Positions 22,168-31,600 of a DNA stretch of 64,000 bases are shown piece by piece. Origin of the DNA: Lepidostoma basale. Its lineage: Eukaryota; Arthropoda; Insecta; Trichoptera; Lepidostomatidae. Position numbers and translations under genes: made by a program. The notes beneath the pieces were generated by a model that worked only from the letters and a program-made list of their open reading frames with translations, was not told where the DNA came from and made no database searches. Numbering within the stretch: position 1 is the stretch's first letter; each line of letters begins with the position of its first letter. The stretch covers positions 1 through 64,000 of the forward strand of contig JAHDVF020000190.1 of assembly GCA_022606425.2 (NCBI GenBank), in the 5' to 3' direction.

Positions 22168-22735
22168 TAATTAATATTAATGAGAACGTACACTTTCTAG
22201 AAGGCTTATTATATTTTACAGGAATTACATAATTTCACTTTGCTGAGTCATTATGAAATCACCTGTCACAAGTCACCTGAGAGTAAGAAGGTTCTAACTG
22301 TCAAAAGAAAAAAGCTGAGAAAAATGAAGTCAAAGTTTTGTTGGTTTCGGGTGTGTATCTTGGAATAAAAGGGTTCCGTCTGAAGCAGATGAAACTCTTT
22401 TACCGAGAAGCGTGTAAATTTTCGCTGGCGACAGTTGGAATAATAAAGTTGTAAGTGTAAATGAATCCTTCTTCAGTGAATCGTGTGTTTTGAATGATCA
22501 GATGGAACTTGATTCTTTTCGTAACATCAAAATGACGATACTATTTCATGTTTTTTTTAATTGTAAGTATAGATAAGGTTAGTAAGAACCCTTTTCACGA
22601 AAAAAAAGCCGAATGTGAATTTTTGTTAGTTGGAACCCTCTTACTCTCAGGTGACGATGTAAACATGTCACTCCCATAAAATATAATAAAACTCCTATAA
22701 AACAGATGTTTTCATTCATATTAATAATTAAAATG
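22168..22735. mobile_element. Foldback element with a second inverted element inside
   Basis: The outer arms are TTAATGAGAACGTACACTTT with TTCTAGAAGGCTTATTATAT on the left and a mirror image ending CATTCATATTAATAATTAAA on the right. An inner pair, CACCTGAGAGTAAGAAGGTT (about 22275) and ACCCTCTTACTCTCAGGTGA (about 22636), suggests an inner MITE inserted into the outer hairpin. A solo copy of the outer hairpin is at 35850-36055. Confidence 0.7.
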
Positions 22736-22764
22736 AATAATAATCAAATAAGCAAAGTTTTTTT

Positions 22765-22930
22765 AATTACTTCCACTTTTACCTTTATTTTGACAGCGAA
22801 CGGTTTCACCAGACTCGCTGTCGAAATAAAGACAGACTGGTGTCTGTCTGCCTGTCTGACTGACCAGTCTGTCGATGCCAGCAAGCCTGGCGAAACCGGT
22901 CATTGTTGAAATAAAGACAAAAGTGGAAGT
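22765..22930. mobile_element. Short MITE with about 50-bp inverted termini
   Basis: TTACTTCCACTTTTACCTTT and on to ACGGTTTCACCAGACTCGC on the left; the mirror GCCTGGCGAAACCGGTCATT then AATAAAGACAAAAGTGGAAG on the right. The centre has CTGTCTG repeats. Its right end recurs at 9740-9850. Confidence 0.7.
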
Positions 22931-23034
22931 AGTGAAAAAACATTGTTTTATTTAAAATGGACTTCCATCAAGAGATTTCAGTAAAATCATTTGATTAAAT
23001 TAAAATGGAGTTTTATATGGCAGGCGTGTTGTGT

Positions 23035-23330
23035 AAGGGGAACCCTTGTGTATGAATGTGAAGCTTAGAGCTGGCAAAAGAAGGATGAATGTTAAGATAT
23101 AATGCCGTTGAAATAAGATCATTGCGAAGAATGTGCAGAAAAAATGATGTATGATAGAATATTGAATGATGAAATAAGAACGAAATGTAAGGCAGATGAT
23201 TGCATCATAAGTAAAATTAAAAAATCATCACTAAGATGGTTTGGACAGATGGAACGAACGGTATACAAGTAGTGTGAATGTGAAAATATGTCATGACTAA
23301 ATTCATATTACTAAAAACCTGCCACATACA
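23035..23330 (+). mobile_element. Non-LTR family A, degraded copy
   Basis: Recognisable by AAGATGGTTTGGACAGATGG near 23236 and the preceding GAAGAATGTGCAG motif. Frames are broken and the 3' end is lost. Confidence 0.7.
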
Positions 23331-23344
23331 AATTCAGAAAAATA

Positions 23345-23530
23345 AAATCAGTTTATATTTCAAAATACATTACAAACAGAATAAATATTAAAGGCATCTA
23401 TTGAATACAGGTAAAATATTATATACATACAACATAATACCAGGAACGCATTAAATATGGTTTTCGACATTAGGAAGACAAGACACTTTCTAAAGTCATT
23501 TGTCTTCTGAACGTACTTTCACTAATATGA
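23345..23530 (-). mobile_element. Non-LTR family J 3' fragment
   Basis: The minus strand matches the 3' end of family J (plus reading AATCAGTTTATATTTCAAAA at the tail side and TTCTGAACGTACTTTCACTA at the inner side). Confidence 0.7.
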
Positions 23531-24125
23531 AAGACGTCACAACAATATTAGAATATAATTTGGAATACAAGCGAGCGAGAAAGGAATACTTTGTTTCTCT
23601 GTGAAAATTATTTTAAATGCCCGAGAACGTTTTTGGATTATTTTAAATGACTTCAAACAAATAAACAAACAATGAAAATTAATATAGAATTTAACTCTGT
23701 GAATATTTCATGGGTTGCAACTAAAACATCTTATTCTTCTCCATTGTACATATATATACATACAATTTAAAATAAAATATTTTTGCTAACTTAAACATTT
23801 TTACGAGGTATCTATCATACAAAACAAGTCACATACAAATCGCCGCACTTATTATAAATTTAATTATAAATATTTATGAAGCAACAATGCTCACAAGAAA
23901 TGCATATTTTTTATGACAACGATCGGTTCCTTCTTGACACTTTTATAATTTAAATCAACGAATATAGATTGTACGAGATGTTACTGATTTGAGACGGTGG
24001 AAATTATTATAAGTGTCGATATCTTAGAATTGTAACATTTATATTGTATATATATATTTGAAATTTATTATATATGCCTATTATAAATATAATTACTCAA
24101 TTAAAAGACATTTTGCCAATTAATC
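23531..24125. other. AT-rich spacer
   Basis: No gene or clear repeat recognised. Confidence 0.35.
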
Positions 24126-24129
24126 GTTG

Positions 24130-24370
24130 ATTTTTATTGTGTTCACATCCTAACCTCACAATAAAAGGCCTCAAATTACGACCCAAACACCTCCAGCCGC
24201 CACAAGCGCCCAAAATCGATCCTCCTTCAGAGGAACACTCCGGGCCACACAAATCATGCCCCCGCATAAACCAACAACCCACCAAATCACCTTCCAACAA
24301 TGTTCCCATCAGACGTAAGAGGAATAGCCACATGAGCTGAACCTCTGTAAGCCAGAAGATCCAAGTCCAA
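24130..24370. repeat. Dispersed repeat K
   Basis: Bases about 24208-24270 recur at 63929-63993 (GCGCCCAAAATCGAT then AGAGGAACACTCCGGGCCAC). Bases about 24260-24360 recur at about 56184-56287 (CATGCCCCCGCATAAACCAA). Flanks differ, so it is a mobile or once-mobile unit of unknown class. Confidence 0.65.
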
Positions 24371-24417
24371 GTATTGTGTTTAAACCTTTTTACAAACCGA
24401 TCAAATTAAAATTAAAC

Positions 24418-25205
24418 CTATCCAAAAAAGCTAAAATGACAGTGCACAATGTTGTTCTTGTACTGACCCTTATGTATGGAAGCGAAGCATGGAACTGATT
24501 GATAAGATCTTTCAGACGAATGTGTGGATGGATACTCTGTGTGTGATAGGGTGTCAAATGAAAATATAAGAAGTGAATGCGGTGCGAATAATGGTGTTAC
24601 AATGACAATGCAGAAATTGGAATTCATGAACGTCTTGCCAGTCATGACGTACGGAGCCGAATGTGGACACTGACAAAAAGTCTAGTCTACAGATTCAAGG
24701 TCACCCAGCGTGCCATGGAAAGAGCCATGCTTGGAATAACCCCGAGGGACAGATTTAGAAACAAATTTATTTGACAACAAACCAAGGTGACTGAGGTGGC
24801 TCTACGGATGGCTGAAGTGGCAGTGGGCTGGCCATATCTGTCGGAGAACCGACAGCCGATGAGGATGACGGGTTCTGAAGTGAAGACCGCGTACAGGATT
24901 CCGTAGAGTTGGACGTCCCCCTGCCCGCTGGACGGACGATCTGAAGAGGATTGCTGGACATGGATAGATGGGAGCGGCAATGGATAGGGGGGCAGTGGCA
25001 TGTTTTGGGAGAGGCCTACATTCAGCAGTGGATGACAGACAGCTGATGATGATGATGATGATGACGGAAGGAGAAATCGTCGTGCATGCATGACATGATG
25101 TATGAACTTAGAAAACAAGAGAAGGATGTAAGGATAGAACAATGTGGGGGTCCATTCTTTCTGCCTACCCCTTCGGAGAGACGGCGTGATGGTTAGTTAG
25201 AAACA
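24418..25205 (+). mobile_element. Non-LTR family A copy with a family B element nested in it
   Basis: Family A sequence (24418-24605) resumes at about 25068 and runs to its 3' end GGCGTGATGG and TTAGTTAG (about 25186-25200). In between lies family B (24625-25065), ending in a GATGATGATGATGATGATGA tail. Family B therefore inserted into family A, or replaced part of it. Confidence 0.75.
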
Positions 25206-25364
25206 CAGTAATTTTTTTATGTTTTTATTTTCATGCTTGAGTTTTTATACACTTATCCCAGGTATACATAAGTGATAATATATATAAACAGCCGTTAACA
25301 TTAAAATAACTACAAGTAGGGGTAAAGTGAGCTCTTAAAAGGTCATGAGCTTGCCACTCGTAGC

Positions 25365-25560
25365 CCTGACGATGGATAGACAAAACACCTCCTTTGCCAG
25401 CGTCCTAGGACTGCGATCCGAAACCCAGGACGTCCCCATCTTCGATGGAGCGATGACATTAAAAAGATTGTCACGACATGGATGTGTGTTGCCCAGGATC
25501 GACAGAGATGGAAGTAGATAGAGGAGACCTACGTCCAGGAGTGGACGGCTACATTCTGAT
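25365..25560 (+). mobile_element. Non-LTR family B 3' fragment
   Basis: Shares CATCTTCGATGGAGCGATGA-type sequence and the ending GACCTACGTCCAGGAGTGGA with other family B copies. A minus-strand partner piece is near 51235-51310. Confidence 0.6.
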
Positions 25561-25687
25561 GGTGAAAAGGTTTAAATTGGGTAATCTGTTCTTTGATCGA
25601 CATTGAATATCATTTTTGACCAGGAGTACTACGATACATCTTACACTGATTCTGAATTGAATATAATGACATACATTTATAACAATA

Positions 25688-26682
25688 CAGTAGAACTTTG
25701 TTTATCCGGACTAATTAGGACCGGAGGTGTTCCAGATACCGATTTTCCAGATAATCACACGTAATCTCGACGAAATGATGAAAATTTGGAGCAAGTAGAT
25801 GAGTTTGTGTATTTAGGTAGTATGTTTACAAGAGATGGGCGAGTGGAAAGGGATATTGAAAGAAGGGTTGGGGCAGGCAACAAAATGAATAGTGCACTAA
25901 AATTCGCAAACAAAAACCTATCCAAAAAAGCTAGAATGGCAGTGCACAATGGTGTTCTTCTACCGACCCTTATGTATGGAAGCGAAGCATGGAACTGGCA
26001 AAAGAAGGATGAAAGTAGAATAAATGCAGTAGAAATGGGATCTCTAAGACGAATGTGTGGTAAATCTGTATATGATAGAGTGTCAAATGAAAATATAAGA
26101 AGTGAATGCGGTGCGAATGATGGTGTTATGAACAAAATAATGAAAGGATCATTAAGATGGTTCGGACATATGGTATATGGAAAGAATGAATGAAGAAAGA
26201 ATGTTAAAAAAAAATTATATGTTAACAATGTAAATGGAACCAGAAATAGAGGTAGACCGAGGAAAACGTGGCACGATTAAATAAATCAAATATTGAATGT
26301 CGGCCATGTGAGGAATCAGAGAAATCGACACGTGTGCATGACACGATGTATGAATGTTGAGGAAGCGAGAGAAATATGTCAGGAAAGAAAAGTGTGGAGA
26401 CGGAAAACGGTGATGGTTAGTTACTTAGTTTATCTCGAATAAATAATGACAGGTTGAAATTAATGAGATGACAGGTTGAAACTTAAACACAGCGGGAGAC
26501 TGACTGTCCCTGGGGTGCGGGGGAGAATGAGAGGAAGACGGAGGAGAAGAATGATGCAACCCACATCCAGCGTTGTGTAGGTGTGGTGGGGTAAGCTTAG
26601 ACATGCGTAGGTCACGGTACAGAATGCTTCATCATCTCGACTAGTCTGGATAATTGACGTCCGGATAAAGGACTTTCTACTG
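25688..26682. mobile_element. pogo/Tigger-like non-autonomous DNA element
   Basis: Left terminus CAGTAGAACTTTGTTTATCC, right terminus GGATAAAGGACTTTCTACTG, flanked by TA on both sides (25686-25687, 26683-26684). TIR sequence and TA duplication fit pogo/Tigger elements. The middle is occupied by a family A non-LTR copy (25770-26425). Confidence 0.7.
25770..26425 (+). mobile_element. Non-LTR family A copy inside the pogo-like element
   Basis: One of the better family A copies: an open stretch 25786-26193 encodes YLGSMFTRDGRVERDIERRV, LMYGSEAWNWQKKDESRINA and MNKIMKGSLRWFGHM, then a frameshift. Ends near 26420 with GGTGATGGTTAGTTA. Confidence 0.85.
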
Positions 26683-26699
26683 TATTTAGATATCTATTA

Positions 26700-27130
26700 T
26701 CTGTTTAAAAAAAACAAACTTCTGCACATAAAAACATATCACTTATTTAATAAAATGTATTATCTTGTAAACAATATTTTTTATGTATTATATAATAAAA
26801 AAAATCTAACAAAACAAGGTTTGTAAAGATATAATCAAACACATTTAAACATCAATCAACTATTAATATAAAACTTAACAATTTTAAAGTCTTTTCAGAG
26901 AAAACAGGTTGTTTGCTTTCTCCCTTCGATTGAAGTCATAAGAAAGATAATTTTTACAATGATCACTTATGTTACAATGAAATGATTGTAAATACTACTG
27001 ATTTGGGTATATAAAATTCTTAGTTTACGAGATCTGAAGTTATATTATCGTTGATAGTAAAATATTTACATTTAAAAAGTCCAATTCAATCACTGATCAA
27101 TATTAACTGTTTCTCTTAAAAAACAAATAA
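26700..27130. other. AT-rich spacer
   Basis: No supported gene or repeat. Confidence 0.35.
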
Positions 27131-27134
27131 ACAA

Positions 27135-27235
27135 AACATTATGCTGTTTCCCTACAAGGGTAGCTAGAGAGAATAGACGGCCACACTACTCTATTCTGAC
27201 ACACCGCTCTAGCTTTTTCCTCTTACAACTTCTAA
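27135..27235 (-). mobile_element. Non-LTR family A 3' fragment
   Basis: Degraded match to the family A end (plus reading TTTCCCTACAAGGGTAGCTA, then CTATTCTGACACACCGCTC). Confidence 0.55.
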
Positions 27236-27485
27236 CATCATCAATATCATTGTTATCCACCTCTTGTCCCATGGTATTAGCCAAAAACACAATCTCGTTG
27301 CCTGTAGACTTCACGGGTACTGTTTCAAACCCCTCAAAATCATATTCGACAATGATCATAGCTTCTTCCAAGCAGAAGTTACGAATACTCGTTATTTGAA
27401 ATGTCGCTTGTTAAGGAAGCATTTGTTTCACATCTGTTTTCTTCGTTATGCGAATTACTCATTACAAGAGGTTCCACTGTACTTC
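27236..27485 (-). mobile_element. Probable pogo/Tigger-like relic
   Basis: The right edge on the minus strand reads TACAGTGGAACCTCTTGTAA (about 27463-27482), a Tigger-type terminus. A short minus frame (27186-27371, MEEAMIIVEYDFEGFETV) has no recognised domain. Confidence 0.45.
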
Positions 27486-27639
27486 AAAAGTTTTAAAACT
27501 TGTTCAATATCTAATATTTCATAATTTCCAAGACATTCAAAACATTGAACTTTCCTTTAATCTGCAGTATTCAGATCTTAGTGCTTGACACAAGATTAAA
27601 CCTTTCAGACTTTAATATAAGAACTTGCAAACAGTTTTG

Positions 27640-27885
27640 TCAAGAACTTGCAGTTCCGAAATCCCGAAGCGATGACATCAATGTTTAACGGCATCGTTAG
27701 ATCAAAATTAGAATACGCGAGTGGTGTATGGTCTCCATACCAGCAGAAGTGTGTGGAGGTTTTAGAACAAATCCAGAGAAAAATTCTGAGATACCTCTAC
27801 ATGCGGATGAATGGGGTATATCCGAGGTTTATGCACCACAATGATCTATTGATTAACACAGAGTACTGCAGTCTCGAATCAAAAT
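27640..27885 (+). mobile_element. Non-LTR family J fragment
   Basis: Encodes NGIVRSKLEYASGVWSPYQQ and then VEVLEQIQRKILRYLYMRMN, the conserved segment after the RT domain of jockey/CR1-like elements. It abuts a family G piece. Confidence 0.75.
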
Positions 27886-28240
27886 CTATTGGCCCCAAAC
27901 AGTGTCAAATGCCGTTCTCTGGACCATGGAAGGCGAAAAGCCAATTAGAGAACAAGTCGCTAGACGCAAAAGGCAGTGGATCGGTCACACTCTGAGATTG
28001 AACCCAGCCTGCATCGCTCAGGGCGCACTAGACTGGTCCCCTATGGGAGGAAACAGAAAGCGAGGCAGACCTAGAGCCACCTGGAGAAGAGCCCTGCAGG
28101 ACGAGGTTAAGGCAGCAGGCCTCACTTGGGATGATGTTAGGCATCAGGCATGCGATAGAGTCGGGTGGAGAAGGTTCCTTGAGGCCATATGCACCACGGA
28201 GGTGTGACAGGACAAAAAGAAGAAGAAGAAGAGAATAATA
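27886..28240 (+). mobile_element. Non-LTR family G 3' copy
   Basis: The best family G end: an open frame to 28207 encodes PIREQVARRKRQWIGHTLRL, then RKRGRPRATWRRALQDEVKA and a C-terminus GWRRFLEAICTTEV. Ends in an AAGAAGAAGAAGAAG tail at about 28217-28231. Confidence 0.8.
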
Positions 28241-28418
28241 AAGTTTAATTACTCTGATAAAACTGATCTTGGAATATCACATATTTAAATATCGATTTCA
28301 CATTCAAATCTATTACAAACTGCTTTGCTTTTACCAAAAATATGATGTTTATAAATTGGACTTTTCAAATGTAAATGTCACAAAGTTAAAACATTAATAT
28401 TGGGCAGTGAATTGTGGA

Positions 28419-28424
28419 TTTATT
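28419..28424 (-). terminator. Candidate polyadenylation signal of the Dscam-like gene
   Basis: AATAAA on the minus strand, 105 bp after the TGA at 28529-28531. It implies a short 3' UTR (about 28400-28528). Confidence 0.5.
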
Positions 28425-28528
28425 ATTCGAAATATTTGACACATAAACTTGAGTAACTATCCTAAGTCAAATTTAAATAGACAGTCTTGGCACTCGAGAA
28501 CTTGGTTCTCACATTCTTCAATTAACCT

Positions 28529-28662
28529 TCAAATGTACCTAGTATCACTCCAACAAGAACCATTCACATAATACGTTTCACCGATTTTAGTGCTTGATGA
28601 ATTCTTTTCTCGGACCGGTTCGATCGGAGAAATATCCCTCCTGCTATCTGTGATATTGGACT
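28529..28662 (-). CDS. Dscam-like: Dscam-like last exon and stop
   Basis: Uses the acceptor ATGTGCAG ending at 28663. Encodes SNITDSRRDISPIEPVREKN and ends TYYVNGSCWSDTRYI then TGA. A second AG lies 10 nt upstream (CTTCCACAG). It is pyrimidine-richer, but joining there would put the frame out and meet a stop within nine codons unless the preceding donor also changes. Confidence 0.75.
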
Positions 28663-31600
28663 CTGCACATTTCTGTGGAAGACAAATGAAAACATGAATA
28701 AGTAACACAGTAAAACATATTATTCTATGAATATATATAGAAGCAGTGTATGCTACAATAAGGGTTACATAATATTCTTCAGACAGATTGCCTGATGAGA
28801 AGCAGATATCATCGCGAGATCCGGTGTGAGATGAGTGAATTTTGGAGAAATGTTACACTGAGTAAACGTTGCAAAAAAAAAAACGGAGTTAATATAGAAG
28901 TTGTGACATTATTTACTTACTACTCGGTCCTTTGGCAATTGTTGCAGATTTCGATAAGCTATCGCTGTCATCAGATTCTGAACAAGCTTGGAAGCTTGTA
29001 TCTGTAATCAGAAAAAAATATCAAAATACTTATCTGCTTCTCATACCATTGTCCCTGTATGAAGATTGACAATGTATTCAAAACAAATGCATGTTCCTAA
29101 ATTAATTTTTGTACTAGGATAAAGTTTACCTCCAGTGCTATATATTCCAGGTTTAGTCTTTATGTATCCGGGTCTATCTTGGTTTTCCGCATGCCCAAAA
29201 GTCTGAAAACCCATTGTAAACTGGGCGTAAGGGCTTATTTCAAACATTTCTGGAAAGAAATACACAAGTTATTGAACATTCATATCACATTTTTAAACTA
29301 TGACACTTGGATTGGATTGCACTCTGGTGGCAGTTTCGGGAACTAAAAATGGAGTAGTATGAAGCAGACAAAATGTATGATATTCTGACTAGAATTTCAC
29401 ACATCCCTAATCAATTACTAGTAAAATTTGGGTGTAAAAATTGCTATAAATAATAGAACAATCATTATTTGTCAGGATGCGCTGTCCTCACTGGATTTTT
29501 TTTTAACCTGTTTTACTTATAAATATACTGATCATTTTGATTTTCATTTCGCAGATTTTCATAATAAATAAAAACTAAACTAACTAACAATAATACTGTC
29601 TCCAATATTTCTCTCTATTCCTCAACATTCATACACATCTTATCATCCGCTGACGTTGATTGCTCTGACCCCTTTACGTGGCCGAAATTAATATTTGATT
29701 GATTTGATCGTGGTACATTTTCCTCTATTTCTTGTTTCGTTTAGATCGTTAACATATACTTTTATTACTATTCTATCTTCATACATTATTTCTATATGTT
29801 CAAATCATCTGAATGATCGTTAAGGTGGTTTGTATTCCATATTTATATTATACACATTTCATCTGGATTTATTTATTCCCACAAAACCAAGAAGAAGGCA
29901 AGAATGGCAACATGGTGGGTCAACATGGATAAGGAGCTCCAACGCAAGAACCTGACAGTGGAGATGAGTCAAAATAGAAAAGTTAGGCTTTTTTCGTATG
30001 AGGAGGGCCGACTCCAGATGATGGGATATGGCAAAAAGGAAAGAAGAAGGAGACTAAATGAGTGCCATGAATGCGAGGGTTTACATTTGGACGATATTAT
30101 TTATAAGAAATAAATTACTAATTTGTGTACTTTAATAATTAATAAACATTTATTTGATATATGGTTTACTTTTTATTTTGAGACGCTTTGTACAATAGAG
30201 GTATTTAATACACTTACCAGTGCTAGCTTTGCTTGGCTTCCTCGTACAAATGGGAGAACTATAGAGTCGGGGACAAGCAGGAGGTTCACTTTCGGATCTC
30301 GGGAGTACTCGGGCATCACTGGTCTTGTACTGAGCACTGGGGACCGTTCCGCACAGTACTTTGTGTCTGGAAAGGCAATCATAAATAGAATATTATTATT
30401 ATTACTTTAATTATTATTATTATTATTATTTTGTTGAATCGCTCTTTACATCATGACAGCATGAGCCAATTCGATGTAAAGGGTATTATAGCTATCATAG
30501 TGATTCTCGTGACATGTGATAGGTAGCTAATCTATCGCCATTTTAGTTACATGAATTTTAACACCAGACCAAAGACAGTGTGACAATCACACTGTCCTTG
30601 CCGGAAATCGAACCCGAAACCTTCGGGGTGGTAGTCAATGCACTTACCACTCAGCCACGAAGGTCGTCAATTTATGTCTCAGTAATTATAGTATAATAAA
30701 ACCCAGAAGAAAACTTATGTTTTCATTAATATTTAATATGTATAAGGTGTTTTAATGTTTATTTTCTGGGATCTTTCACTATTATTTCGGAGATCGCAGA
30801 CTTTAAATTCTAGGATCTCACCTTTGAGAAACTATATCACCATTTTAACTTCATTTTGGTATTTCTTACCCTGTCCACTGTATTGATCCCCAGCATTGAT
30901 ATTTCCATAGCTCTTTGGATAATTCTTAGTTTATTGGTATTTTTTAAAGATAATGTTATCGTTCCAAACAGAAAAGTCCATGTGAGGTTTATGTGGGTTT
31001 GTGGATTTTTCAAATTTCGATGAGTTGCAATTGTATTTAATATTTTTTGGATTCTTAAAAATCCCACTGGATTGAAGAATAAACATTGACATACCCAGTA
31101 AAATGTGGGGATAAAAAATATAAAATAAATAACTATAAAAAATATCACCTGTGTTTCTGTACAGCCACGAAGACGCATATCATCATGCACAGAAGAAGAA
31201 GGACACAACTACACACCATCACCAGAATGCTGGCATCTAAGGGTTCACTTGGTGCTCCAATCTCTTCTGAAATATTATAATAATATACGATAAATATAAT
31301 CCAAACAACATTTAAAACAGGTGCATTCAAGAGGTTTGATGATATGTTTCATTAAAAGGTCATTTTTGTATTCTTGAAGAATCAACTAAATATTTATTGT
31401 CTTTCACGCTCTCATGTTGGTCATAAAATGATTTTATTTATTCTTTGAAGTTCTTAAGCTTCTGTCATCCACTGCTGAATGTAGGCCTCTCCAAAAGCAC
31501 GCCACCGCCCCCAATCCACCGCAGCTCCCATCCATCAATGTCCAGCAATCCTCTTCAGATCGTCAGTCCAGCAGGCAGGAGGACGTCCAACTCTGCGGAA

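Noticed and set aside
29904..30113. A 69-codon intronic frame (MATWWVNMDKELQRKNL)
   Set aside because: No recognised domain and no splice context; could be a chance frame or an unknown repeat remnant.
30173..30382. The 69-codon minus frame at the first cytoplasmic exon
   Set aside because: The exon is real but the phase carried from the TM exon uses a different frame.
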